A stretch of 27,021 nucleotides of DNA from CAAGNP01 sp045595965 (lineage in GTDB: Bacteria; Bacteroidota; Bacteroidia; Bacteroidales; UBA932): the NCBI GenBank assembly GCA_045595965.1, contig JAZOBN010000038.1:1-27021 (forward strand), read 5' to 3'. Positions 7,152 through 15,612 of this stretch are shown piece by piece; the first letter of the stretch is position 1, and each line of letters starts with the position of its first letter. Under the pieces are notes generated by a model that searched no databases, was not told where the DNA came from, and worked only from the letters and a program-made list of their open reading frames with translations. Position numbers and translations under genes: made by a program.

Positions 7152-7179
7152 AGAAGGCGACTGAAATTAGTCGCCTTCT
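7152..7179. terminator. Bidirectional terminator between the transporter and TPR genes
   Basis: AGAAGGCGACT (7152-7162) and AGTCGCCTTCT (7169-7179) form a perfect 11-bp stem with a 6-nt loop between two convergent genes. An A-rich stretch on the left gives a U-rich tail on the minus strand; the plus-strand tail is weaker (TTCTGTATT). Confidence 0.85.
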
Positions 7180-7214
7180 GTATTACTGAATTAATAATAT
7201 CTGACTACGATATA

Positions 7215-8534
7215 CTATTTATCGTTTTCTTCAAGATACTTACTGTATTTTTCAAAGCCTTCCTGGTATTTAGGATCTCTGTCACGGAAACGGAAATAAA
7301 TCTGTTTCAAACCGTCAGCGATAGCGATTCTGAACTCTTTATCCTCAGTAGCACCGAATGCTTTCTCGAAAGGTTCAATTGCGTCAAGAAGATATTTCTC
7401 GAAGTCTGCAAGAAGAATGTCATATGTTTTGTAATCGTTAGGATCCAACTCATTGATTGCAGATTGAACTTCGATAGCTTTGTCAAAATAGGTAGAACCT
7501 ACAGTGTAGATACCAAATACGTAGTTAGGATCGATTTCGAATGATTTGTAGAAGCATTTGATTGCATTCTCCAAGTCACCAAGATTCTTGTATACATTAC
7601 CCTCTGCATAGTGCAATGAAGCATTTGTAGGTTCATTTGCCTGAGCTGTTCTGATAAGTTCAAGAACCTTTGCAGGGTCATCGTTGCTCTCCATATAGAT
7701 ATTGATCAAAGAGACAAGGATACCTTGGCTGGTAGGATACTTGGTGAAACCTTCGTTCAAAATAGCTTTTGCTTTCTCAACATCACCTTGAGATTTGTAG
7801 ATCTCAGCCAATGAAGAGTATACATCACCATTCTGATGGTAGTTGATATCGATACATTTCTGGAAGTATTTTGCTGCCTGCTCATTCTGGCCAAGTTGGT
7901 TGAAGGTAACAGCGGTATAGTAAGTAATCATGCTGTCAATTCTTTCAACTGCAGGGTTGTCATAGAATTTTAGAGATTGTTCAAAATACTTGTTTGCAGT
8001 TTTGACATCACCTAGTGTGTAAGCACCCATTGCTTCATTGATACACATATCTCTTGTACGAAGAAGCTGTTCAGCGATATCTTCCTTCTTTGAGCCCTTT
8101 GCATCTACCTCATAAGCTTTCATCAAAGCATTATAAGCACACTCAAGATTATCCTTGTCGTTTAGAGGCTGAGTGATCTGGATAATCTCTACAAGTCCTT
8201 CTGGATTGTAATACACCACTTTGTCTTCGTAAGTATCTGCAGTATATTCAACACCTGCATAATTTTTAACTTCAGATGAAAGAACTTTCTGATCCTTCAA
8301 GAAAAGTCTTGCCTCCATTGATGGAGTACCGATACCAATACCACCTTGTGGATAAGTATAGACGTTCACATAACACTCTGCAAGTTTAATCCAGGTTGAT
8401 GGATTTGAAGCTTTTTTAGGATTTTCAGTAGCAGCTACTGCTTTTTCCAAATTTTTTAGGACAACATCTTTTGATTGTGCACCTAGCGAGATGGACAATA
8501 CCAATGCCGAAACGATAATTAGAAATTTTTTCAT
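7215..8534 (-). CDS. Secreted tetratricopeptide-repeat protein downstream of gyrA
   Basis: The 439-aa protein starts MKKFLIIVSALVLSISLGAQ, a signal peptide likely cleaved after LGA, so it is periplasmic. Residues about 135-370 hold several TPR units, for example AVTFNQLGQNEQAAKYFQKC, SLAEIYKSQGDVEKAKAILN and AEGNVYKNLGDLENAIKCFY. The N-terminal 120 residues are not repeat-like. No enzyme motif is present; TPRs imply a scaffolding role, partners unknown. It follows gyrA by 22 bp on the same strand with no promoter between them, so it is probably cotranscribed with gyrA. From memory, the clpC/gyrA/TPR neighbourhood also occurs in Bacteroides. Confidence 0.88.
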   Translation of the reverse strand: MKKFLIIVSALVLSISLGAQSKDVVLKNLEKAVAATENPKKASNPSTWIKLAECYVNVYTYPQGGIGIGTPSMEARLFLKDQKVLSSEVKNYAGVEYTADTYEDKVVYYNPEGLVEIIQITQPLNDKDNLECAYNALMKAYEVDAKGSKKEDIAEQLLRTRDMCINEAMGAYTLGDVKTANKYFEQSLKFYDNPAVERIDSMITYYTAVTFNQLGQNEQAAKYFQKCIDINYHQNGDVYSSLAEIYKSQGDVEKAKAILNEGFTKYPTSQGILVSLINIYMESNDDPAKVLELIRTAQANEPTNASLHYAEGNVYKNLGDLENAIKCFYKSFEIDPNYVFGIYTVGSTYFDKAIEVQSAINELDPNDYKTYDILLADFEKYLLDAIEPFEKAFGATEDKEFRIAIADGLKQIYFRFRDRDPKYQEGFEKYSKYLEENDK

Positions 8535-8556
8535 AATGAGTATGAGTTAATATTTG

Positions 8557-11046
8557 TTATTCTGTCACTTCTTCTGTTTTATCTTCACTTTTGTTTACGC
8601 TGCAGACAGCTGCAATACTGTCTCCCTCTCTCAGACTGATCAATCTTACACCCTGTGTAGCACGTCCCGCAACTCTGATATCGGCCACTGCAACCCTGAT
8701 TGTAACACCAGATTTGTTGATAATCATCAAATCATTTTCATCTGTCACTTTCTTAAGTGCAATAAGCGAGCCAGTTTTTTCAGTGATATTGATTGTCTTT
8801 ACACCTTTACCACCTCTGCTGGTCAGTCTATACTCATTTATATCAGACCTCTTGCCATAACCATTCTCACTGACAACCATTACGTTATACTGTGCTCTCG
8901 CCTCATCGGTATCTTCAATTGTAACCATTCCGACAACCTCGTCGTCATCTTCTATATTTATACCTCTGACACCTGTGGCAGTACGTCCGATTGCTCTGGC
9001 ATCCTCTTCGTTGAAACGGACACATTTTCCTTTACGTGCAGCCAGCAGAATTTCGCAGTTTCCATTTGTCAATGCTGCCTCAAGGAGAATATCCCCCTCT
9101 CTGACATTGATTGCATTTACACCGTTTACGCGAGGTCTTGAGTATGCCTCAAGGGTTGTCTTCTTGATTATACCCCTCTTGGTTGCCAATACAATATAGT
9201 TGTTGTTGATATAATCCTCATCGGTGAGGTTAGGGACATTTATATAAGCACAAACTTTGTCATCAGGTTCGATATTTATGACATTCTGTATTGCCCTCCC
9301 TTTAGAAGCCTTGGCACCTTCAGGGATTTCATACACTTTCAACCAGAAGCACCTACCCTTTTGGGTAAAGAACAACATAGTGCTGTGCATGTTTGCAACA
9401 TATATATGCTCAATAAAGTCTTCCTCTCTTGTTGTACTTCCTTTAGCCCCTACGCCCCCTCTGTTCTGGAGTTTGTACTCTGATAGTGGAGTCCTCTTTA
9501 TATAACCCAGGTGAGAGATAGTAATGACCACATCCTCGTTTGGATAGAAATCTTCGGGGTTGAAATCTTCTGCAGAAAGTTCAATCTGGGTACGTCTCGG
9601 ATCACCGAACTTATTCTTCAGTTCCTGCATCTCATCCTTGATCATATTCATCTGCAACTCAAAACTTGCAAGGAATGCGGTCAATTCGCCGATAAGTTTC
9701 ATCAACTCATCATATTCCTTCTGGAGTTTTTCCCTCTCGAGACCTGTCAATTGGCGGAGTCTCATCTCAACGATTGCAGATGCCTGGGCCTCCGACAAAT
9801 CAAATCTCTGCATCAAAGACTCTCTTGCCTCCTGAGGGGTACGGGATGCCCTGATCAATGCGATAACTTCATCAATGAAATCAAGAGCCTTCAAAAGGCC
9901 TTCAAGGATGTGTGCCCTCTTCTGTGCCTGATCAAGTTCATATTGAGCCCTGCGCACCACCACTTCGTGTCTGTGCTTAACAAAATATTTGATAAGCTGG
10001 AGCAGATTCAATGTTCTTGGCCTTCCATCGACAAGGACAACGTTATTGATCGAGAAACTTGACTGTAGAGGGGTAAGCTTGAACAATGTGTTCAGAACAA
10101 CATTTGCCACAGCTCCCATCTTCAATTTAATGACTATACGCATACCTTTGTGGTCACTCTCGTCATTCACATATGAGATACCATCTATCTTCTTCTCTTC
10201 CACAAGTTCTGCAATCTTCTCTATAAGTTCCTTCTTGTTGACCATATAAGGGATCTCCGTTACGACGATTGTCTCACGTCCACTTTCTGACACCTCAATC
10301 TCTGTTTTAGATCTTACGACAACACGTCCGCGTCCTGTCTCAAAAGCCTCCTTAATCCCTTGAAGTCCCTGAATGATACCTCCGGTTGGAAAATCGGGGC
10401 CCTTGATGTGCTCCATGATTTCATCAACGGAAATTTCATTGTTATCGATATATGCACAAATAGCATCTGCAACCTCAGAAAGATTGTGTGGTGCCATATT
10501 TGTTGCCATACCTACTGCAATACCTGACGAACCGTTCAATAAAAGAAGGGGTGCTTTTGATGGTAGCACAGTGGGTTCAGGAATTGTATCATCAAAGTTC
10601 AATGTAAAATCCACTGTATTCTTGTCCAGGTCGGCAAGACACTCCTCAGCCATTTTTCTGAAACGTGCCTCTGTATAACGCATTGCTGCAGGGGGGTCAC
10701 CATCGATAGATCCGAAGTTACCCTGCCCTTCTACCAACATATAGCGAAGGCTCCAGTCCTGAGCCATTCTTACCATTGTGTCGTAAATACTTGCGTCGCC
10801 ATGGGGGTGGAACTTACCCATTACCTCACCGACGATACGGGCAGACTTTTTATACGCCCCGGTCGAGTTAAGACCCAACTCCGACATACCGTACAACACT
10901 CTTCTATGCACAGGTTTCAATCCGTCTCTGACATCAGGCAGTGCACGGGACACAATTACCGACATAGAATAGTCTATGTAGGCATTTTTCATCTCCTGCT
11001 CGATGTCAATAGGGATTATCCTGCCCTTAACTTCCTCGTTTTCCAT
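8557..11046 (-). CDS. gyrA: DNA gyrase subunit A
   Basis: The 829-aa protein is the breakage-reunion subunit of type II topoisomerase, which introduces negative supercoils with GyrB. The catalytic tyrosine is Tyr124 in AMRYTEARF. The winged-helix region holds RRVLYGM and GKFHPHGDASIYD (residues 78-89). The C-terminal beta-pinwheel carries NRGGVG near 525 and the GyrA-box-like SRGGKG near 745, which argues for gyrase rather than ParC. In the quinolone-resistance region, the position equivalent to E. coli Ser83 is Ala85 (codon GCA), while Asp89 (E. coli Asp87) is kept. It leads a probable operon with the TPR gene and is divergent from clpC. The start at 11046 (MENEEVKGRIIPIDIEQEMK) agrees with family N-termini. 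Confidence 0.98.
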   Translation of the reverse strand: MENEEVKGRIIPIDIEQEMKNAYIDYSMSVIVSRALPDVRDGLKPVHRRVLYGMSELGLNSTGAYKKSARIVGEVMGKFHPHGDASIYDTMVRMAQDWSLRYMLVEGQGNFGSIDGDPPAAMRYTEARFRKMAEECLADLDKNTVDFTLNFDDTIPEPTVLPSKAPLLLLNGSSGIAVGMATNMAPHNLSEVADAICAYIDNNEISVDEIMEHIKGPDFPTGGIIQGLQGIKEAFETGRGRVVVRSKTEIEVSESGRETIVVTEIPYMVNKKELIEKIAELVEEKKIDGISYVNDESDHKGMRIVIKLKMGAVANVVLNTLFKLTPLQSSFSINNVVLVDGRPRTLNLLQLIKYFVKHRHEVVVRRAQYELDQAQKRAHILEGLLKALDFIDEVIALIRASRTPQEARESLMQRFDLSEAQASAIVEMRLRQLTGLEREKLQKEYDELMKLIGELTAFLASFELQMNMIKDEMQELKNKFGDPRRTQIELSAEDFNPEDFYPNEDVVITISHLGYIKRTPLSEYKLQNRGGVGAKGSTTREEDFIEHIYVANMHSTMLFFTQKGRCFWLKVYEIPEGAKASKGRAIQNVINIEPDDKVCAYINVPNLTDEDYINNNYIVLATKRGIIKKTTLEAYSRPRVNGVNAINVREGDILLEAALTNGNCEILLAARKGKCVRFNEEDARAIGRTATGVRGINIEDDDEVVGMVTIEDTDEARAQYNVMVVSENGYGKRSDINEYRLTSRGGKGVKTINITEKTGSLIALKKVTDENDLMIINKSGVTIRVAVADIRVAGRATQGVRLISLREGDSIAAVCSVNKSEDKTEEVTE

Positions 11047-11082
11047 TATTTATAACTTTTCTTTAATCTATTTTACAAACTG

Positions 11083-11114
11083 CTAATTTACGAAAAAAAA
11101 TTGTTCTGCACAAA
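11083..11114 (-). promoter_or_regulatory. Promoter of gyrA
   Basis: On the minus strand TTTG (11111-11114), a 20-bp spacer and TAAATTAG (11083-11090) fit TTTG-N19/21-TAnnTTTG with one mismatch in the -7 box. The start codon lies 36 bp downstream. I found no comparably good promoter for divergent clpC; TATTTTAG at 11140-11147 is its best -7 candidate. Confidence 0.55.
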
Positions 11115-11169
11115 TAAAACATTTTATACATATTTTGCTTATTTTAGCACCCTGATTCGAGTATTTGAC

Positions 11170-13617
11170 ATGAATTTGAAACTACCTAAAGAGATAAACG
11201 AAATCATCGCTTATTCACGTGAAGAGGCGATGAGGACCGGATGTTATGAAATATCTTGTGATCACTTGATTTTGGGGATATTACGGCATGCCGAAAACAC
11301 AGCATATACACTCTTGAAAAGGCTGAACATATCGGCTGTCTGGTTGAAGGACGAAATCAACTCAAGCATAACCAACAGCGAATACATCCCTTTTGAAGAG
11401 TCTGACAAAATATCATTTTCCGATGATGTCCAAGGGGCGTTAAAAGAGATGATAATCCATGCGCGCACCCATCACAACGCCTCCCCAAATGCAGCCAACA
11501 TGCTGATTGCCATCATCAAATGTTCATCATGTACAGGTGCAAACGTCCTTAGAGGTAGGGGGCTGGATTATAAGTTCATGGAGTTGAAGTGGAAAGAGAT
11601 AACATCCGAACTGGAAGAAAAAGAGGAAGAACACTCTGATGAATTGGTTTCAAATAAGAAAAAAGCCAAAGCATCGCCTCTTGAAAGTTACAGTTTCGAC
11701 CTCACGAAGGCAGCTGAAGAAGACCGACTTGACCCTGTAGTGGGACGCGAAAAGGAGATTGACAGACTTGCCCAGATTCTCTGCAGAAGGAGAAAAAACA
11801 ACCCCGTCCTTATAGGTGAACCAGGTGTCGGGAAATCGGCAATCGTAGAGGGCCTTGCCATAAGAATCGCAAAGAAAAACATATCCAGGGCACTACTTCA
11901 CAAAAGGATTGTATCTCTTGATATCGGATCTCTCGTCGCAGGGACAAAATTCAGAGGACAATTTGAAGAGAGAATCAAGTCAATTATCAACGAACTCAAA
12001 GAGAAACAAGATGTCATTCTCTTTATAGACGAGATGCACACCCTTGTCGGTGCAGGAGGGGCAATCGGCTCCCTTGATGCTGCAAACCTCCTCAAACCAG
12101 CCCTTTCCAGAGGGGAAATACAGTGTATAGGTGCAACAACCCTTGATGAATTCCGCGAGGTGGTAGAAAAGGATGGGGCTCTTGAGAGAAGATTCCAGAA
12201 AATCATTGTAGAACCATCTACATACGACGAGACACTGAACATCCTACAGAACATCAAAGGGAGATACGAGAAGCATCACAACGTCAGATATTCAGATGAA
12301 GCGTTAAAAGCCTGTATCTCACTATCCTCCAGATACATATCCGACCGGTGTCTTCCGGATAAGGCCATTGATGCCATGGATGAAGCTGGCGCAAGATCGC
12401 TTGTAAAACACCTTTGCATTCCAAAAAAACTGATGGAGATAGAGAGGGAGATAGAGGCTCTTAAAGTGCAGAAAAAAAATGCAGTAAGCACCAACGATTT
12501 CGAATCTGCCGGAAAGTTACACATAGAGGAGAAAGATGCAGAGAAGAGGTATCTTCAGGAGATGAAGAAATGGGAAGCCAAGGGGGGGGCAGAAGTACAG
12601 GAGATAACCCAGGATGATATAGCCTCTGTCATCTCCATGATGACCGGTATCCCGCTGAACCGTATTGCAATGTCGGAGAGCAACAAACTGCTCTCTATGG
12701 ATGAGGTACTCAAAAGACGTATTATCGGTCAGGATGAAGCTGTAGAGCGGATTACCCGTGCAATCCGCCGCAATCGTGCAGGGTTAAAAAATCCCAACAA
12801 GCCCATCGGAACATTCCTTTTCCTCGGTCCCACTGGGGTAGGAAAGACGCAACTTGCCAAAGAACTTGCAGAGTTTCTGTTCGACTCAAAAGAGAGTCTG
12901 ATAAGAATCGATATGAGCGAATACATGGAGAAATTCGCTGTCAGCAGACTTATTGGAGCCCCTCCTGGCTATGTAGGATATAAAGAGGGTGGTCAATTGA
13001 GTGAAAGGGTCAGGAGAAAACCGTACTCTGTGGTCCTCCTTGATGAAGTGGAAAAGGCCCATCCCGACATATTCAACCTCCTACTTCAAGTACTGGATGA
13101 AGGGAGGATGACAGACAGCAACGGTCACCATATCGATTTCAAGAACACAGTTCTCATACTCACATCCAATGTAGGGAGTCGTGAACTGAAGGATTTCGGT
13201 GGAGGGATCGGATATGTAAGTCCGGGAGCCTCAGACAAGGCTCATAAAAACAAATCAATTGTCGAAAAAGCAATTGACAAGACATTCAATCCCGAATTTA
13301 TCAACCGTCTTGACGAGCAGATATTCTTCAACTCATTGACCAAAGAGGATATAGAAAAGATTATCGACATCGAACTTGTGGAGCTTCACAAAAGGGTGGA
13401 AGAGACAGGTTATAAACTCACTTTAAGAAAGGGTGCCAAGAAATTCATCGCCGATGTAGGATACGACCCCAGATATGGAGCAAGACCCCTCAAGAGGGCA
13501 ATTCAGAGATATGTCGAAGATGTGGTTGCAGAGGCAATACTTTCGGGTAAATTCAAAAGTGGAGATACCATCGTCCTCTCCTTGAACAAAGCCAAAAACG
13601 ACATTGTGATAGGGTAA
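11170..13617 (+). CDS. clpC: ATP-dependent Clp protease ATP-binding subunit ClpC
   Basis: I place the start at ATG 11170 (MNLKLPKEINEIIAYSREEA), giving 815 aa; the open frame upstream lacks family sequence. Residues 1-140 are the two-repeat Clp N domain. NBD1 has Walker A GEPGVGKS (216-223) and Walker B ILFIDE (283-288). A short coiled middle domain (about 415-470) contains a UVR-like piece (FESAGKLHIEEKDAEK), typical of ClpC rather than ClpB. NBD2 has Walker A GPTGVGKT (553-560) and Walker B VVLLDE (621-626). The hexameric unfoldase feeds substrates to ClpP in the cytoplasm. It is divergent from gyrA, and its stop directly abuts the stop of the next gene on the other strand. Confidence 0.95.
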   Translation: MNLKLPKEINEIIAYSREEAMRTGCYEISCDHLILGILRHAENTAYTLLKRLNISAVWLKDEINSSITNSEYIPFEESDKISFSDDVQGALKEMIIHARTHHNASPNAANMLIAIIKCSSCTGANVLRGRGLDYKFMELKWKEITSELEEKEEEHSDELVSNKKKAKASPLESYSFDLTKAAEEDRLDPVVGREKEIDRLAQILCRRRKNNPVLIGEPGVGKSAIVEGLAIRIAKKNISRALLHKRIVSLDIGSLVAGTKFRGQFEERIKSIINELKEKQDVILFIDEMHTLVGAGGAIGSLDAANLLKPALSRGEIQCIGATTLDEFREVVEKDGALERRFQKIIVEPSTYDETLNILQNIKGRYEKHHNVRYSDEALKACISLSSRYISDRCLPDKAIDAMDEAGARSLVKHLCIPKKLMEIEREIEALKVQKKNAVSTNDFESAGKLHIEEKDAEKRYLQEMKKWEAKGGAEVQEITQDDIASVISMMTGIPLNRIAMSESNKLLSMDEVLKRRIIGQDEAVERITRAIRRNRAGLKNPNKPIGTFLFLGPTGVGKTQLAKELAEFLFDSKESLIRIDMSEYMEKFAVSRLIGAPPGYVGYKEGGQLSERVRRKPYSVVLLDEVEKAHPDIFNLLLQVLDEGRMTDSNGHHIDFKNTVLILTSNVGSRELKDFGGGIGYVSPGASDKAHKNKSIVEKAIDKTFNPEFINRLDEQIFFNSLTKEDIEKIIDIELVELHKRVEETGYKLTLRKGAKKFIADVGYDPRYGARPLKRAIQRYVEDVVAEAILSGKFKSGDTIVLSLNKAKNDIVIG

Positions 13618-14418
13618 TCACAGTGTAAGCAGAAATTTCTTGCTGCCCTGGTTGGAAATCTCATAAAAAGATCCCCCCTCGGCAGCAAGAAGTGCATATT
13701 TACGGAGCGAATATCTGGTATAGGTCTCAGAATCTACAAAATACCTCACCGGCCCCCTGTCTCCTATTTTCCTAAAACCGAGCCTGTTATAAACATCACC
13801 AGAGGACCATTCATTATCCGAATAGCTCATAATTTCAACAGGCATCCCCTCCCTCTCCCCAATTACCAAAGCATCCTTTACAAAACTTTTCAGCAGTTTG
13901 CCCATCCCCCCGACAACTCTCATCCCCGAAACCGAAGCATAACGTACCCATTCGAAAGAGAGATATGTCCTGCCATCTTTCCGGGGCATGGGACGAGGCG
14001 AAGAGAATGTAGCTGCAGCCACCATCTCCCCTTTATACATCAATGCATATCTGTACTTGCATTTGGCCCTACCGTATGAATGGTACTTATCTAAAAACCC
14101 TGACACATTTTCCGCAATCTTTCCACCCGACACGACCTCGCATTTTCTGGCAAATACACTCTCAAAATAACCCATCCTCGAAAGTATCCTTTTTTTGAGC
14201 ACATCCCCTCCTGACACCCACCTGTCTTCATAGAGGTAGAGACGGTCATAAACCACACCACCATCCCCTTGATACTCAAAGATATCGCCCTTTACCTCCA
14301 CACCTTTGGGGATAAGAATCACCTCCAGAGCCCCTTTTTTGAAAAGAAATGCATCTCCACGAAGAGAGTATTCCACCCCCTCCTTCTCCAGAAATTGTAT
14401 AAATGACCCTCTAAACAT
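13618..14418 (-). CDS. Hef/Mom-like protein: phage homing-endonuclease-associated architecture with GNAT-like C-terminal domain
   Basis: I do not know a named function for this 266-aa protein. Its layout resembles phage-encoded homing-endonuclease-like proteins: an LYEDRW motif (62-67) followed by KKRILSRMG and ARKCEV (90-95), then FLDKYHSYGRAKCKYRYAL (108-126), YKGEMVAAATFSSPR (128-142), FEWVRYA, VVGGMGKLLKSFV (168-180) and IMSYSDNEWSSGDVYNRLGF (196-215). In the phage proteins the part from FLDKYH on is a GNAT/Mom-like fold behind a nuclease domain. Here the first 60 residues are short and lack the E..G..WH-like nuclease residues. It could be a domesticated acyl-transferase-like or DNA-modifying protein. 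It is convergent with clpC (adjacent stops) and divergent from the sigma factor gene. The family link is from recalled sequence patterns. Confidence 0.55.
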   Translation of the reverse strand: MFRGSFIQFLEKEGVEYSLRGDAFLFKKGALEVILIPKGVEVKGDIFEYQGDGGVVYDRLYLYEDRWVSGGDVLKKRILSRMGYFESVFARKCEVVSGGKIAENVSGFLDKYHSYGRAKCKYRYALMYKGEMVAAATFSSPRPMPRKDGRTYLSFEWVRYASVSGMRVVGGMGKLLKSFVKDALVIGEREGMPVEIMSYSDNEWSSGDVYNRLGFRKIGDRGPVRYFVDSETYTRYSLRKYALLAAEGGSFYEISNQGSKKFLLTL

Positions 14419-14440
14419 AATTTTCGGGCATAAATATAAC

Positions 14441-14448
14441 TATTTTTG
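14441..14448 (+). promoter_or_regulatory. Putative -7 element of the ECF sigma operon
   Basis: TATTTTTG matches TAnnTTTG, about 65 bp before the sigma factor ATG. The -33 region is not convincing. Confidence 0.35.
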
Positions 14449-14463
14449 TAGTTAATCATCCGG

Positions 14464-14484
14464 TTTGTCGTCTAAATGGACAAA
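14464..14484 (+). promoter_or_regulatory. Inverted repeat in the leader of the sigma factor gene
   Basis: TTTGTC (14464-14469) and GACAAA (14479-14484) form a perfect 6-bp inverted repeat with a 9-nt centre, just after the putative start of transcription. It could be an operator or a leader hairpin; there is no direct evidence for either. Confidence 0.3.
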
Positions 14485-14512
14485 ATCAAGCTTGACACAA
14501 GAAAACGAAACA

Positions 14513-14995
14513 ATGAAAAATCTAGAACAAGAATTTACACGCACCATCAAAGAACATAAAGGGACAATATATACTGTCTGCTATATGTTTTCCAAAGACT
14601 CCGATGAGGTTGCAGACCTTTTTCAGGAGATTCTTATAAACATTTGGAAAGGGTTTGAAAAATTCAAAGGGGAAAGTTCTGTAAGGACATGGATCTGGAG
14701 AATAAGTTTGAATACATGCATCTCCCTCGAAAGGAAAAAATCGCGGAGAATCAACCCCATCCCACTCTCTATTGACATCGATTTGTATGACGATTCAGAC
14801 TCAGACTCCAAACAGATCAGGATGTTACAACAGAGGATTGCTAAACTTGGGCCATTTGACCGCGCCATAATACTTCTTTGGCTGGAAAACCTCGACTACT
14901 CCGAGATTGGCTCCATTGTAGGAATCTCCGAAAAAAATGTTTCAGTACGCCTGGTCAGAATCAGGGAACAACTAAAAAAAATGAACAACAAATAA
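14513..14995 (+). CDS. ECF-type RNA polymerase sigma factor (sigma-70 family)
   Basis: Starting at ATG 14513 (MKNLEQEFTRTIKEHKGTIY) the product has 160 aa, the normal size of a small sigma factor; upstream codons in frame are not family-like. Region 2 is seen in YTVCYMFSKDSDEVADLFQE and ILINIWKGFEKFKGESSVRT, with the core-binding and -10 recognition helices, then WIWRISLNTCISLERKKSRR. Region 4 is LGPFDRAIILLWLENLDYSE followed by the helix-turn-helix IGSIVGISEKNVSVRLVRIR. It redirects RNA polymerase to a small regulon. Eleven bases separate it from the next gene, a membrane protein that could be its partner. It is not next to a FecR/SusC pair. Confidence 0.92.
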   Translation: MKNLEQEFTRTIKEHKGTIYTVCYMFSKDSDEVADLFQEILINIWKGFEKFKGESSVRTWIWRISLNTCISLERKKSRRINPIPLSIDIDLYDDSDSDSKQIRMLQQRIAKLGPFDRAIILLWLENLDYSEIGSIVGISEKNVSVRLVRIREQLKKMNNK

Positions 14996-15006
14996 CTCTT
15001 TGAGAT

Positions 15007-15597
15007 ATGGAACAATACATTGACAACAACGATATTTACGAAATGAAGCAACAAATGGAGCTTCTGAAGAATAAACTCGACAAACAGATAATCATCAATG
15101 ACAAGATGATTCAGAACGCAATTAAGGGGAGTCTTAACAAGATCAACTTGCATGGAAGGCTCACTCTCATCCTCGGAATTGCTGTAACCCTCTTCACACC
15201 ACTATATTTCTACAACATGGATTTCTCTATCCTGTTCTGTGCAGGAACATTCCTGATGCTCGCTTTCACCTCATTCAAAACCTGGGCATACCATAAAGAA
15301 GTCTGGTCTATAGATCTCTCTGCCGAAAGCCTTCTTGAGATAGGGAACAAAGTGGCCACACTCAAAAAGAGGTATGAAAATTGGAAAAGATTTGGTTATC
15401 CGATGCTTTTCGTATGGATTCTTGCATTAGGATATGAAGGATATCAGATTGCCGGTGAACACTATCTCTATTTCATGACAGGGGCAGCATTCGGCGGAAT
15501 TATCGGTGGCATCTTCGGAACAAGAATGAACAAGAGACTAATCAGACAAGCCGAGGACCTTCTTAAGGAGATAAAAGAGATCAGAGAGGAGAGATAA
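15007..15597 (+). CDS. Four-helix membrane protein cotranscribed with the ECF sigma factor
   Basis: The 196-aa protein has a soluble, charged N-terminus with coiled-coil character (residues 1-50), two adjacent membrane helices (about 51-69 and 72-90), a cytosolic-type linker with KKRYENWKRFGYP, two more helices (about 130-146 and 153-171, the latter Gly-rich: GAAFGGIIGGIFG), and a basic coiled tail (RQAEDLLKEIKEIREE). I recognise no named domain and no zinc anti-sigma motif. Its place 11 bp behind the sigma gene suggests it holds or tunes that sigma factor at the membrane, but this is inference from position. It ends 15 bp from the convergent DJ-1 gene, with no terminator hairpin visible. Confidence 0.8.
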   Translation: MEQYIDNNDIYEMKQQMELLKNKLDKQIIINDKMIQNAIKGSLNKINLHGRLTLILGIAVTLFTPLYFYNMDFSILFCAGTFLMLAFTSFKTWAYHKEVWSIDLSAESLLEIGNKVATLKKRYENWKRFGYPMLFVWILALGYEGYQIAGEHYLYFMTGAAFGGIIGGIFGTRMNKRLIRQAEDLLKEIKEIREER

Positions 15598-15612
15598 ACT
15601 CCACCATTGCTA

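Noticed and set aside
8554..9141. Long plus-strand frame opposite gyrA
   Set aside because: It is a shadow of gyrA codon structure with no domain or initiation evidence; the same holds for 9511-10062.
11101..11169. 5' extension of clpC by 23 codons
   Set aside because: The extra residues are not Clp N-domain sequence; they are encoded by the divergent promoter region.
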